64,000 nucleotides of DNA, from NCBI GenBank assembly GCA_030386875.1, contig CM059568.1, positions 25,724,120 to 25,788,119 of the forward strand, read 5' to 3'. This stretch comes from Morinoia aosen (lineage: Eukaryota; Arthropoda; Malacostraca; Amphipoda; Talitridae). Shown here piece after piece: positions 1 through 13,697 of this stretch. Position numbers and translations under genes: made by a program. The notes under the pieces are model-generated. The model made no database searches. It was not told where the DNA came from and was given only the letters and a program-made list of their open reading frames with translations. How positions within the stretch are numbered: position 1 is the first letter of the stretch; each line of letters begins with the position of its first letter.

Positions 1-3000
1 CTTCCACAACCCGGATGACGTAGAGAGAGTATCATATTTTTTAGCGTACAGCATTTCTATGTAGATTACAGGGTGCAATGAAACTAATGATAGAGGTACA
101 AGAGTTGTATTACAGGATATACTACACGTCTTTTGAACACGACCATGTCGTAGAAAAATTACTCAGTATAACCGCCAAATAGTACCGAACCAGCAGAGAG
201 CATACCACGCAGCAACAACGTTCACTTTCAGATCTAAAACAAATTGTTCAAGAGAACCTGGCCTAAATAATAAATTTCGGCGCTAAAGATTTGGTGTGCT
301 TCACTAATTGCTAATAATGTCTTGAACTATTAAGTTTATGACTTTAATTAAAATATCAGCTCGAAGAGTGTTTTAAGAGTGGTAGAAAGCACCTCAACGA
401 TTAGGAAATCAAAGAATGATGTAGGCATTTACGGAACGTACTGACGACACTCATGCAGATGGTCTGCTGTACGAACGATAGCCTTTCCCACCTAAATTAG
501 GAATGAATTAAAATAAGACTTCCTATTCAATAATAACGTAGAAACAAGAGACAGAAGACTTTCTTAACTAAATACTAGCTATTAAATCTACAAACAATCA
601 GCCACCTGCAACATGCACCACTGTCTCTGGGAACCGGGGTTATCACTCCGAAATGACATTTTCCCAGCAACACTGACGTGGATAGGCATCGTCGGTGTTT
701 CGTGTTAAGCAGAGCTCTGGAACCCCGGGCTTTCCTGAAGAATACAAAGTGTCCAAGATGTGCTCCATATTTCCAAGATGTGCCCCAAGACGTCAATCCC
801 ATATTTTGCTGGTTTCTCGGCTGAAAGTGATGAGCTCAATGATCTTTGTGCCAGTCCAAAACGCAGCGCGGCTTTGAGCTACCGAGACTCAAGACAAAAA
901 CATTAGAGGGTAGGTCTTGATTAAAACTTGCACATTTTATGCTAATCTTCAACTAACTGCTGAATGTTAGAGGTATATTTTGCCAAAAAGGGCACGTTTG
1001 CTAAGAAAAATCCTTTACATCCAGAAAAAAATGGATTCAGACATGGTTTCAATAGAGTAGTTCATAATATTAATGTATCACCTGCTTTCACAATAAATGA
1101 TGGTGTAAGTGAAACACAAAATTTCCAATCGCTCACCCTGAAATCCGCAGCAGATTCTGAGACTGTCGCTCAAAAATCTTTTGCTCAATAAAACAGAAAA
1201 TTTTCGAGAATACCGCTCAGTCCATAAACCTTCGCAAGGACTGACACTATATATATAGATCATGTTCAGGAAACACTTGTACAATGAATTGATTATAATA
1301 AATTGGTTGTCCAAGTGTTAATTATCAAACGGGAGAAGATTAAAAGGAAAAGTTGCTTTGTTGCGAGAAGGAAACACACCTTGAGTCAAAAGCCCAGGTA
1401 ATGACAGCGCGATCAAAGTTCTGCAATGAATTGCGAGTGCGCTGCAGGATTCACCAAATCAATGAAAATAAATACAAGCAATTCATTTATCCCCAGTAAT
1501 GCTTTCACTGATGTCCATTTTAACATTTGTCTTTTTTTAATTAGAAGTCAATATCCCGACTGAAGATATTCGTATTTTTTAAGCTGCCAGAAAACACTAT
1601 AGAGTATATTGATGTTCAGAATCTTATTTTACTTGTTCCTGGTCGTACACATATGACACTCATAATACAAGCCCAATGCAACGAGAAACGTCACACATTT
1701 AAAGAACTAAGTATGGATTATGTACAAAGGACCTTGTAAGGCATACTGTGCTACATCTAAGTATGTTCCAGTAGAGTTTGTCGAGCTTGTACTTAACGTA
1801 AGATATGCTTCTTGATTGGGAGAGAGAAATTTATACAGGTCTCTCTAACATTTGTTGAACTCACGACAAAACTAGGTAGGTTAACGTGAAAGTTTTTGAG
1901 AGGTGAATTTTCTTAGAGTATATATTGGTACACACATGCACGCATAGGAAAAGGTGATGAAAACCAGATCGACGCATCGTTCAGTAAGTGACGCTTAACC
2001 ATTCTAAGGAATAGATAGGCAGTTTAGGAAAAAAGGGAATAAAAGCTACAAGTTTAATTTAAAATTCGAGGGTAAATTTCTAAATTTTGAAATCGATTTG
2101 ACAAAAATGAAACACCCAAATACATTGTGGACACAGATAGATGATATCGAAGCTTAACAAATATTTGTGTCGAGGAACTTTGAGTTCAAATGTAACGGCT
2201 AGTGAGGGAGACACGACAGGAGCACCATGTACACACTGTATAACTAACTAGGGCACCAGTACTGGACTGAAGAACACTCCATGAGCTGGGAAAGAGGGCT
2301 TGTCAGCAGAGACAGAGTGTACAGATTTGCTGCGTTCTAAGTTGATGATATTTAGTTTTCGTGTCGCTCCTCAAACAAAAAACTGCACAGCGTAAAGTTG
2401 GCATGTACGCTTTCAAGAATTGTTGTGCATTTGCTTTGAATAGTTTTAATAACTGCAATATTTCCCTTTGTAAAATTTATTGACTAATTATTTACGACTC
2501 ATGGTTATTCTTCAAGTTAAACTAGGCGTGTGTCCTAAATTCATTAGGACATTACATAGGTGCGGCGCAGTCACAATATAAATACCAATTGAAATGGGCT
2601 TACGATATAAGAAACCAAATTATTTTTTCCCAACTTATTGAGAGTGTCTAAGAAAAATGCCGTATTAAAGAACGTTTATAATTATAAAATAGTGAACCGA
2701 TCCTACCATTAACTTCATATTGAAGTTTCTCTCTCGATTTATTCGACTTGATGTTAAGTTCCATGTCTCTCGACATCGACATCTTTCCCCACCTAGATTT
2801 CGACATCGTTCTTTGCTGCCGATTTTTTTTTCGAGCAAATAAGATTGAAAATATCTGTATAATTATTTTTTCGCTCATGCACGTCCACTCTATGAAATTC
2901 TTTCAAAATAGTACAAAATTTTGTTTTGCTTAACGAGTAAGATCTACTAATCTATAAAGGTTATTCAATACGACGCTCTGTGAGACCTCTCGGTATAACT

Positions 3001-6000
3001 TTCTCCGCTAGGTTTCATGATTTCAATTACTCAGAAATCATTTACAATGAAGATTAGCATTCCAGCATTTCACTGCCATAAAATGAGTTTCCATTTAATA
3101 TCGGCTGCAACCTAGTAATTTTATAGTGAGTTTCCCCTTCAGGTTGCCATACATCGCGCTCTCCATAAATATAATCGTAGCTCAGTGAAGATTAAATCTT
3201 TACAATCAACACTACGCACTCCCAGCCCCTGATTTGCTCTCATGCTAAGCTTGCCATAAGTTTGCCGCATGAAGACATGGTGACTAACTACGAACTAAAG
3301 AGGGTTAGCATCTCAATTGCAGTAAAAACGTGTGGTTTGTTGCAATACTTGTAAGTAATACGTTCACTGGGTTTTGACACATATTTCATTCACAATGAGG
3401 CGATTGGGTTTTATAATAACCGATATATAGTAATGGGGGTGATCATATGCACCAACACTGAGGCATTAGGACACAAAATTTCAGGAATGAAGTAAGGCTA
3501 ACGATACTGAGAGAAGTCGCTTGTGCGATGTACGGTCATCACAGCTCGACTAGAAATGAAGGCGAAAAATTAAATGTCGCGGACTATCTCACGACAAACC
3601 GAAGCCCAAACCAAGGTCAGATTAAAGCAATACTCTTTGTTGAGTCTTTGGAGGATCGCTTAGACTGCTTCCGAGGGAAGCCATGGTTTCGAAGTAGAAT
3701 GAAGAAGACAGACATTTACATCAAAACTCTCGAGAACCCCAGGATCCTATAATTATATCCTCGAAGAGTTTATTTTTACAAGTACATGCCATAGTTTTTA
3801 ATTTTTTTGAAGCTTTAAAAGCGCTAGATATTGAAGTTTACATCAGTGTGAACAACTTAAAGAAACATACGACATCCAGAAGACACAGGAACTCAGCGAG
3901 AAATTACGTAAATTATAAATGAAAATGACTAATTTCTCTCCATACCTGTAGAGAACTCTGACGTTACACTCACAAAGATCACATATATACAATAATACAT
4001 ATTTGCGGTAGCGTGGAAATCCAAAAACATTTTACACGTATTTTAGAGTTAGAGTTTTTGACGTATTTTATAATCCAAATTTAAATCGACTAGTGTTTTT
4101 GGAGAGGTATTAGTGTTTCTTCAAGTTAAGTATACAAAACTTATTCTATTACTTAGAATAGAGTTAGACTAAACTGAAATTTCATATCTACGGATTCCGT
4201 GCGCTGATTTTTCTGCTGTGAAAAACATGCACTATCAGATGGAATGTATTCTCAGCAGGTCGAAATCATTCAGTTATTGTCAGCTTATTGAGCTGCGGCG
4301 ATGGTCGGCCTCTGCCGAGATTACCTGACAGGCTATAAGTAGAAATACCTTCAAGTTTATTGGAAAATGCAAAATTGAAAAAATTCATCCAAGCTGAAAA
4401 TAATTTGTAGAATGAAAAAGTAATGTTACCCAGCGCAGCACACTGTTTACCGAGGACAAAATATTAGAATCTCAGCTTTCTGTTTACTGTGACTTTCTAT
4501 CAACGCACATCATAACAGTTTTCCGAAAGCCTACTGCATATTTTAATCTTAGTTGGTCACATATGACTTTTTCCAGCCACAAAGCATCAGGCTCATAAAT
4601 TTTTGCTCTACACAAGAGGAAAAAACATTGACCTCGTCTTTGGAAAGAAGAGCTTGTTGAAGTTTTTGTGCGTTTCACGATTTTCTCTAGTTCATTATTA
4701 TTATTGAATCAGATACGGCAGGTAAATGATTCAAGTATTTACGCAATCAATGTTTGAGGACTATAAAATAAATAAATTATACCACAAAAATCAAAGTCTT
4801 CTGTGTTGAACATTTGGTTTCGCAAGCAAATGTCTACGAGTGTGAAGTTCGAGCCATGCAAATATTTTCGAATAAGAAACTAGCTTTACTTCTTTCAAAA
4901 ATATGTGCTCCCTTACGCTCCTGGCATTTTAACTCGAAAAATCCTCGTTCCCCTGAGCAGAGCTGCCTGTCGTTTGTTTACGTTCTGACTAGAGGCGATG
5001 GTCACGTCTATGTGCATCGATTGAACTGACCTAAATGTACGCTTGTTTTCTTTCCGTCCATGGGCAAGAATCGCAAAGGCACCAAGTCATTTTTTCTAAT
5101 CAACGAATGAAAAGCCCCGCTCAATGTATCCGCATTGAAAAATTTCATATAACAATATTTTATTGGCTGATACCTTGTTAACTGTTTATTTCAAAACTGC
5201 ATGTACATATCACATCAAATCGTGAAACACCAGAGCCGTTTTGGAAGCTTACCAAGGTTAGCTATAGTAACAATGTCATCGACAATTTAGGCAACCATAG
5301 CCAAAGACCGCCGACATCTTTTCTTACCAGTTAGTTTAATGACTTAAAGAATATTTGCTCACGATCAGTTTCAAGCTGAGAGCAAAACAAACGTGAGTGG
5401 TAAGAGCTTGTTTTTCTTGGGAGAACATACTGTCTAGCAGTAACATTACGCATGGTAATTCAAATAAAGACTTACGGAGACCAGACTGAGGGAAATATTG
5501 TCTAGTGCGCTATAAGGCTTGACGCAAATGCCGCTACATGAGGGCGATATGTGTGAAAGATATGACTGTGTACTGAGCACTGATTTATTACTTATTAGGA
5601 ATTAATGTACAGAGTGTGTCTATAGGCACCCATTAAGCTTACAATAGGAATTTACACCTTAGGCTTAGGACAATACAGTGAAGAAATAACTTCAGTTTCT
5701 TACCGAGAGATACGGTGCTGTAGAGCACGTTCCCGTTCATTCGCGAGCCTCCAGAGCTATTGAGAGCGGCCATCTAGGACCGTTAGAGGAAGGACATGCA
5801 CACTTGAATTTCTGCTATTGTTAGCGCCGGCCATCACATTTCTCATCGTGAAATTCATATTTACATCAAATCTATGATTGATTAGTTCACGAATATTATG
5901 AAAAATAGTATTCAAGACATAGAATGTCACACAATGTAATATAATTAGACGCTATCATTCAATACAGCATTATGGTAGTCTTCGGCAGTCATGAAATATT

Positions 6001-9000
6001 GAAGTATTGTCGTGAGGTTCGAAGTATTATTTTTGGGACTGTGCGCTTCCACCCGTTTGAGTTTGTTTTTTGTTTTAAACTCATTAATATTAGTATGTGA
6101 AAGAATGTGGCTGCTATTCTTCAAGTGTTAATTATTTTAGAAGTACAACTAATCAATAACATAATTATCAGCCATTTTTGAGTAAAATGAACAATATTCT
6201 ATGCATTGCCAAATTGCCGCTAATCCATATTAGGGCTCTTGCTCTATTTTGAGGTCGTTGGTCGATTTTACACCCGATTAGAATTTACAGTCATATTAAA
6301 TTCTTTTACCTTCTCATTTAATTTTATATGGGTCAGTAGAATGTATTTTGTAATTCAGTAATTTTAGCATCAAAAAACGTTTTCCTCAAAATTGGAACGG
6401 AATCACATTTTTAAGAGTTTCTTGAAGTTATTTGCAGGAAACATCAACAGTTACTGTCGACCTTCCTGTCTGTGTGCAACTGCTGGTGCCAGCGCACGGA
6501 CTAGTAAGGGAGGAATTATTTCATTTGACTGTATCTGGAGTTCGAAAGAGCTGGAGATGTGTTGACACAGCGAACATGTGTTGACAATATCTGACACAGC
6601 GAACATCATTTGATCTGTATTTTTACATAAATGAAATAACTGATCGTTTTCGAATGTTCGTGGGCGAGTGAAGTGTTCATAATAAATCCATTATATCATC
6701 ACAGAAATTTTGCTTGACTCAGCTAAATTTAAGATGGTTGTGGTGATCAAATATTGTTATAATTCTCCTTCGTTCGGTAATTTTTTTCATGCATTTAAGA
6801 AAAAGAGTTTCTCATGAGCTGTGACAAATCCTTATTTATGGAAGTCGGTAGAATCACAAATTACATGTCAAATAATAACCGAAAATTGATATTCGTCTAC
6901 AAAACTTATTCCACACTTGGTGCCATAGAAGTAGCAAAGAACACTGGCAGTTCATCTAGAATGAAAAATAGTTGCAGCTTGATGCTGGAACGCTAATGCG
7001 TAATTGCTGGATATACATGAGAAGTAGGTTCATCTAAATTATTCGCGCTGACATTGATGTAGGGAAAATACAGTTAAGCATGTATCAGCAATGTATTTCG
7101 TTATTTTTAAACCTGCATTCGGTTTACTTTGTTAATTATTATTTTACATAAGCTTAGGATGTGTATCCAAAGGGAGGTCTAGTTGGGCTAGAAAATTTGT
7201 TGATCAACATACCCATTGACTAAAGAACTCGCAATAGTTATTGATTGCTTCTAATGGAACAATAAATTTACCCTCGAAAAGTACTTAACATATACTTTCT
7301 CGCACTAATATTTCTCAATTTAAGAGGAGAACTCAAAACTAACGTCAAGAGATTCTCTATAATGCATAACAACAAGAATAACGCTGCAAACCTTTCGGCA
7401 AACCGCAACCATTCAAGAAAACCAAGGACTTCTTATACTACTCTTGAATGATAGTGTTAGTTACACACATATGTTACACCAATTTATGTCTTGAATGCTG
7501 TTTTTCATAAAATTCTAAAAGTAAATGGTTATGGATTTAACACAAAGAAAAAATTTATGGTAAATAATCTGTGGGCTGAAAATGTGGCTGAAAGCTCAAA
7601 TTTTGTGTTAAATTTGTCTCACAAGACAGGAGCGCATGTGCCTGGCCTGGCTGCGCGTCTGATGCCAGCGAGCTGTGCGTGTCCTTGGCTGCCACGCTGT
7701 GCCACCCCTCGCCTCACGAGAGGCAAGTACACATGTGTTTCCTACAAAAGTCTGTCTTCAAATTGAAATTGGAAATTGAAGTTTCTGCTAATCGAAAGTG
7801 AAAACGAATGAAGGGTTGCGGGCACTGCGTCGACTACAGCTAAATTCTTGCATTCGGCTCACGTTCGCTGCCAACGCCAGTGATTAAGTAGCGCGAGTTT
7901 GTACATATTAATAAACACTGACCAAGCTTTTTCATTTCACGTCGCAGTGTAAGGATAAAATTAATCCCACTGAAGCTTTTTTTTGAGAGACTGACTGTTG
8001 TTAATAAAAAATCGTTGACGGCATCTTCAACGCTGAGCTGTCGAGTGTTTCAACTTCAAGGCAAAAGGTAGTGTCTTAAAGGTACTTAATTATTTGATAA
8101 GGATGTTGTGATAACATAATTTACCATAGTCAGTAGTGTGCGAGAAACCCTAATTAATAATGGGGAAAGCATTTAACAGAGATTTCCTCAAAGTTCATCA
8201 AAGTCTGAAATTTATTTTGCCCCTAACGAGTAAGGATTTTTCATTGCAATTTAATTTTCTTTTTGATTGGTCTAAATTCCAAATTGATTCATGGAAAATA
8301 ATTTGACATCATTTAAAAAAAAACGTAAGGTATTTTCCTGCTTAGGAAACTTTTCTAGATGACAAAAAATATTTTAACAGTCAATGAGGAAGAATTTGTA
8401 CAACTATAAAATATCCATGTGCGAGAAATTTCATATATTTTTCATGATGGTGATCACTTTATTCCAAGAATTCTTTTGCCTGATTTGATTTGGCTTGCTC
8501 TTTTAAGCCTCGCTAAACTTGTTTGTCGTTAGAAAAGTTCGCTCAAAACAGTGAACGTATCCGCATATTTTGTTGGATGCCTCAAACGCTGTCATCAACG
8601 CGCAAAAACGCTCAGATATTTAAAATACACCAGGAACTGAGGTAACTCGTATAGAAATCCTGTGAAAATCCGGAATTCTCGACGTGCTCACTCTACGCAT
8701 AAAAGAATATCAGAATATCAGGTGGCTAGTCATATTTTCTAGTTAATATTGCACAGGATGTAAATAAATCTAAAAGTCTAAACTTGTACACCTATTATTA
8801 GGCTTACCATTTATATTATATATACATGATATGCCATGAGAACATCGACTGACTCATTACGATTAAAAATAGATAAGAAGCATAATACACGCTAATCATA
8901 AAGTGCGCTTGATCTTTAGACTCATAATGAAATATGAATTCTTTCCGAATCTGTTTATCAGATTGCAAAGCAATGGCTCAAAGCTTTGTACATTGCGCGA

Positions 9001-10267
9001 GTACGCGAGTCAACAGACATTTCCTGATCAGGCTAGCCATTTTAATCACACAGAAAATATATTTCCTTCTGTAGAAATGAATCAACTAAAGGTTTTGTTC
9101 AGCACTCACATCTTCTTTAGTTGAGCTTTCATCAGTAAATGAACAGTCACTCGCGCGCATTCACGCTGCGCACGTATATTCTGTTCAAGATTTTCAATAT
9201 GATTTATAAACTACAATAATAACACAGACTCTCATTTCATAGATTTTGTGTTGCTAACTATGTATTGAAATATTTTTTTAACTACAGCTGGATTTGAAAG
9301 GTAAATTTAAATATAAGAAGAATGAGTTTTTTAAATGAAATTAAATGTTAAATTTTAAAACTGGAGTGATGAGGTCTGTCACCATCTACACCCGACACTA
9401 AACAATCACTCTGCTACAGATGAAAAAATAAAAACCAGGGCTTCGCTCTCAATTTTAGAAAACATGCATTTCAAACTTTTCATAAATTTTGGTCTCTTGT
9501 GCAATTAAAACTTTGAATATGAATTGAAGTACACAAATACTTCGAAACAATCTAGTTATTTTAAAAATATCTCCAAACATCGTTTTACATCAACCTCGCT
9601 CTGTGGCAGTAGTAGAATAATTATAACTACATTGAATACCCTGACTTAGCGCACGCAACATTGACTAGAGGCTGTACGAACTGTCCGTATGATACATGTC
9701 CAAATCAGTTAAGACCAAAGTCTATTAACTTTCGAACGACTTCAAACTCGTAACTGCTGACGAGGGCCACACTTCAACACCTAACTAACGTACAGCTTCT
9801 TCCACCGACTTCAAGAGAAGCTGAAATATTTCTTAACGACACTGTACCGAACCCTCTATTGCGCTTACGAAAGGTTCTTAATGTCGCCAAATGAAAATAT
9901 GGCAAACGAAAAACGATCTCAACTTCAATCAGTCAAAACGGACTAAGCATTTTCAAACAGCTGTTGGAAACTGATAGAAAGCTGTTTAGTTAGTAAATAG
10001 TAATGTGCTCCTAATGATAACATGCCGTCAACATGCATCCATTACTACGTTTAGTTCGCCAAATTTCACTCAATTACAGCTCAAGTTTACTCAAATAATG
10101 AAGATGGAAATTGATAATGATGGCCCTTGACTCCCCTGCACGACACAGAGTTCCGCATTCTAATTCATTCATCCGTGATTTATGAGTACATTGAATTTTC
10201 AATAAAACAGAATATGCTGTAAATTTATAATACTTAAAGTTGATTAAAATTCGTAAAAGTTTTGTAG
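1..10267. other. Region downstream of Ddr, no gene recognised
   Basis: This is AT-rich non-coding sequence beyond the 3' end of the receptor gene. Open frames are all under 92 codons, lack recognisable motifs and are not joined by convincing splice sites. A GC-richer patch near 7630-7730 and a short direct repeat of GACACAGCGAACAT near 6563-6605 stand out slightly. I see no RNA gene. Confidence 0.6.
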
Positions 10268-10273
10268 TTTATT
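10268..10273 (-). promoter_or_regulatory. Candidate poly(A) signal of Ddr
   Basis: AATAAA on the minus strand, 210 bases past the Ddr stop codon. It is the first canonical hexamer met downstream of the stop, so the 3' UTR would be about 230 bases. The cleavage site itself cannot be placed from sequence alone. Confidence 0.55.
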
Positions 10274-10482
10274 TTAACATTGCTACCGAATTAAATTTTC
10301 TCTCAACATGAAGAGAGCCTCTATTTCACGCAAGAATTCGATCTTCGTCCGAACCCAAAACTGTACACACACCACAACAGTTCGACAATCATTAGCTTCT
10401 ATTGCAAAGCGGAATTTATACAGCAGCGAGAACATACAGCGTCAGGTTAGTTTAAAGCTCCTTGTGTTACTGAGCACGAACT

Positions 10483-10632
10483 TCAAACGATGGGCGAGTA
10501 CCCGAGGTTCTTTCGGAGTAGAAACATGTGGATCTCCCTGAAAGAGGGCCTGTCGACGTCATTCCTCCTCCAGCACTCCTTCATGAGCTCGTAGATCTCC
10601 TTCGGGCATCCCGACGGAGGTGCTAGGTACAT
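10483..10632 (-). CDS. Ddr exon 14 (terminal): kinase C-lobe end and stop
   Basis: This exon encodes residues 810-858 and the TGA stop at 10483-10485. It starts in phase 0 after a CACCAG acceptor. It carries the end of the kinase C-lobe: [17 protein letters not shown], then [12 protein letters not shown] with the invariant C-lobe arginine (R837) of tyrosine kinases, then a short tail ending GYSPIV. This matches the DDR pattern, in which the protein ends almost directly after the kinase, with no long tail. Confidence 0.95.
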   Translation of the reverse strand: MYLAPPSGCPKEIYELMKECWRRNDVDRPSFREIHMFLLRKNLGYSPIV

Positions 10633-10985
10633 CTGGTGAGGACCAAAACAATATTTACCGCCGGTATGTATGTGGTAAACTCTTGTGTCAATTTTCTTTT
10701 TCAAGTGAAATAGTTGTGGCTACACTAAAAATTTCTAAATCTCCTTGACTGAGATTTCCAGTTAATTTGGTCAGAAGTTGGTCATTGTTTGTAGAGAGTT
10801 GTTAAAAATGCAGATGGCTGTCATTAAAGTACAGCGAAGAATATTAGTCAAACAGAAATCAATTAAAAGATTGGGGTATAGACAGTAAATCAGACTTCGT
10901 TAGCAAAAGACAGTGAAAGTAATAAAATCGGAGCGTGTAGTTGTAGAGATACATAAAAGGAGAGGGTTGCTCCAATGGGACCCAC
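10633..10985 (-). other. Ddr intron 13
   Basis: A 353-base intron with a GTGGGT donor and CAG acceptor. Nothing else recognised in it. Confidence 0.85.
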
Positions 10986-11135
10986 CTTCCTGGCATCGTT
11001 GTGGTAGTGGGCAGCGAGGTTGTGCAGCACGTGCATGTCCGACAGCTCCTCATAGGGCTGCTCTCGCGCCATCCCCAGCACCTCCCACAGCGTCACCGCA
11101 AACGACCACACGTCGCTCTTCGTCGTGTACTTGCC
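10986..11135 (-). CDS. Ddr exon 13: kinase C-lobe (SDVWSF segment)
   Basis: A 150-base exon, phase 0 at both ends, residues 760-809. It reads GKYTTKSDVWSFAVTLWEVL followed by an acidic/His-rich stretch ending HNDARK. SDVWSF is kinase subdomain IX; its aspartate (D767) structures the catalytic loop. GK(F/Y)TT-SDVW following WE-xx-L is the DDR form of this segment. Acceptor TTTGGCAG, donor GTGGGT. Confidence 0.97.
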
Positions 11136-12284
11136 CTGCCAAACACCCGAGCAAATCAAGCGTTTTCTTCACTGGTCCTTATCCTCTCAGCTCTATGATT
11201 CCTCAGCGCCAGTAGTGCACGCAACCTTACCCTTACGCAACAGAAAATACACTTTCAAGTCCTGGTACAGCAGAGCTCTCGTAGCTCAACTTGTAAAACT
11301 TCTAACGAAAAAATGCATGATTTTGGACGGATAGAACGTATAATAAGTCGCTCACATTCTAAAGCAGCGTTCACACGATCAATATGTACTGAGAGTATTT
11401 TTATTGACAGCATCGGATATTGACAGTATCGAGTTCGCACGATCATTAATGTTCTGTCAATATTTCTATCAGTAGTTGCTCGGACTCCCTAGCATGTGGT
11501 ATGTGTTGTGCTGAAATGAGGCTCAAAAAAAGTTTTGCTCTGCGCTAATTGTTTTGCTACAGAAAAAGAGACGAAAGCGGAAAAAATGGGCGAAGGAGTG
11601 GATTTTGAAACGCAATGTGTACACTCATGTGAATTTATTTAAGGACATAAGGGTTACCGAACACTGCAATAGACTCTTGTAACCCTCAATTTTAACATCT
11701 ATTTTGAAATATTGATCACGTCGGCAGTCCCACAGTACAGGTAGTTCTCTATATAAATTGATAAATTCCGTTTAAACAGTACTTCTGTCACTGCTATCCA
11801 TGATTATAGCACTCGAATAACAACTCTCACCCTACGATGGCCACGCCTGTACTGATAGAAATATTGTGGTTGCGTTCAAACGATCAATATAGTACTTTCC
11901 ATCAATCCAAGAATGCTCAAATATTGATGAGATTTTTGAGCACTTTTGATCGAATTACTATTTTAATCAGTCTATCAGTACGCCGTTCACACGATCAATA
12001 TATTGACACTATTGGTAAATATTGTCAGTAATATTGATTGTGAGAAGGCTGCTTTAATCGTTGGGAAGACAAAAAAAAATGGTTTCCGTAGCATTATCCA
12101 ATAGTTTGGAAAATAATTCAGCCTCGCATAATAACTCCCGGTCGCTCATTCACGGGGCTCTTATTTGATCATCAGCAGGACATTCTTTTGCACATCGGCA
12201 CGACTCACTTCATGGTGTAGCTTCACTCACAAGCAAGAACCTCTTTGTTCACACGCATGCGCACTTCGCTCAGGCGGTGCTCAC
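11136..12284 (-). other. Ddr intron 12
   Basis: A 1149-base intron, more than half of which is a candidate non-autonomous inverted-repeat element (listed at 11360-12056). The remainder shows nothing recognisable. Confidence 0.8.
11360..12056. mobile_element. MITE-like inverted-repeat element
   Basis: The left end reads TAAAGCAGCGTTCACACGAT and the right end, on the other strand, reads TAAAGCAGCCTTCTCACAAT, both continuing into CAATAT. The ends are therefore imperfect terminal inverted repeats of about 27 bases beginning at a TA dinucleotide. Inside, the motif TTCA-ACGATCAATAT recurs near 11371, 11874 and 11985 in one orientation, with CAATATT motifs in both, giving a nested palindromic structure. 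There is no coding capacity. This fits a non-autonomous DNA transposon inserted at TA, but the superfamily cannot be told. Confidence 0.55.
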
Positions 12285-12426
12285 CAGCATGGCGCTCTCC
12301 CAGGCCATCCAGCGTATGGGCAGCAGCCCGGCGCCGTCGGTGTGGTAGTAGTCGGAGGCGTACACGGCCCTACTCATGCCAAAGTCCGATATCTTGATGA
12401 TGTTGTTGGCTCCCACCAGGCAGTTC
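12285..12426 (-). CDS. Ddr exon 12: DFG motif and activation loop
   Basis: A 142-base exon; its first base completes R712 and it encodes residues 713-759, ending in phase 0. It reads NCLVG (end of catalytic loop, N713 binds metal), then ISDFGMSR with DFG at 726-728, then an activation loop with Y734, Y738 and Y739 (AVYASDYY), then [13 protein letters not shown]. The YxxxYY spacing and PIRWMAWE are as in vertebrate DDR1/DDR2, so autophosphorylation control is probably conserved. Acceptor CCCCAG, donor GTGAGC. Confidence 0.97.
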
Positions 12427-13697
12427 CTGGGGCACACGGACGTAAGCAAGACATTCCCATAATTTTTTGAAAGGAATAATATTTCTGAAATTATTTTAGC
12501 TTTCTTTCGCACGTCTGTAGGAAAAGGTGTTAGATGTGCCCCTTTCTGCTCAAGCGGAAGTAAAGGGAGAGAAAAATGAATCATAATCGGTACAATGTTC
12601 CTTGCACTAAGTCTCTGAAAGGAATTTTCCTTGATTTTTCAAAACATAATTGGTTCTTTGAAAATATATAGATTTTTCCCTGTATACTTGATTTTTTACG
12701 AAATGGCATAATGATATCAGTTTCTGAGAATTTCATAAGAAAGAATGAAGAAAGAATAACGAATAAAGAGAAGTATACTTACTGCAATTTACTTCGGAAA
12801 CTAAATATAATCCATTGCCAACTGAGAGCTGCAACACTCACCGCGTGGCCAGGTCCCCACAACTGAGAGCTGCAACACTCACCGCGTGGCCAGGTCCCCG
12901 CAACTGAGAGCCGCAACACTCACCGCGTGGCCAGGTCCCCACAACTGAGAGCTGCAACACTCACCGCGTGGCCAGGTCCCCACAACTGAGAGCCGCAACA
13001 CTCACCGCGTGGCCAGGTCCCCACAACTGAGAGCCCAACACTCACCGCGTGGCCAGGTCCCCACAACTGAGAGCCCAACACTCACCGCGTGGCCAGGTCC
13101 CCACATTTGAGAGCCGCAACACTCACCGCGTGGCCAGGTCCCCACAACTGAGAGCCGCAACACTCACCGCGTGGCCAGGTCCCCACAACTGAGAGCCGCA
13201 ACACTCACCGCGTGGCCAGGTCCCCACAACTGAGAGCCGCAACACTCACCGCGTGGCCAGGTCCCCACAACTGAGAGCCGCAACACTCACCGCGTGGCCA
13301 GGTCCCCACAACTGAGAGCCGCAACCCTCACCGCGTGGCCAGGTCCCCACAACTGAGAGCCCAACACTCACCGCGTGGCCAGGTCCCCACAACTGAGAGC
13401 CCAACACTCACCGCGTGGCCAGGTCCCCACAACTGAGAGCCCAACACTCACCGCGTGGCCAGGTCCCCACATTTGAGAGCCGCAACACTCACCGCGTGGC
13501 CAGGTCCCCACAACTGAGAGCCGCAACACTCACCGCGTGGCCAGGTCCCCACAACTGAGAGCCGCAACACTCACCGCGTGGCCAGGTCCCCACAACTGAG
13601 AGCCGCAACACTCACCGCGTGGCCAGGTCCCCACAACTGAGAGCCGCAACACTCACCGCGTGGCCAGGTCCCCACAACTGAGAGCCGCAACACTCAC
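12427..13697 (-). other. Ddr intron 11, mostly a minisatellite of its own 5' splice site
   Basis: A 1271-base intron. About 860 bases next to its donor are the 41-bp array listed at 12837-13697; the rest (12427-12836) is unremarkable AT-rich sequence. Confidence 0.9.
12837..13697. repeat. 41-bp minisatellite duplicating an exon edge and splice donor
   Basis: Twenty-one copies of a 40-41 base unit run directly into the genuine exon 11/intron 11 junction, which is the 22nd copy. On the minus strand each copy contains GGACCTGGCCACGCG (codons for the DLATR end of the catalytic loop) followed by GTGAGTG, so each is a complete exon-donor junction. One copy (near 13327) has GTGAGGG. Variants are ordered: copies with GAGCCC, then one with CACATTTGAG, then several GAGCCG copies. 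This order appears twice, which points to a later block duplication of about ten units. Confidence 0.95.

Noticed and set aside
7491-7766. 91-codon frame through a GC-rich patch
   Set aside because: No similarity recognised and the first half is AT-rich random-looking sequence; the GC patch alone is not evidence of coding.
12837-13697. Regularly spaced array resembling CRISPR
   Set aside because: The whole 41-bp unit is repeated with no variable spacers, it derives from a eukaryotic exon-intron junction, and the genome is animal.
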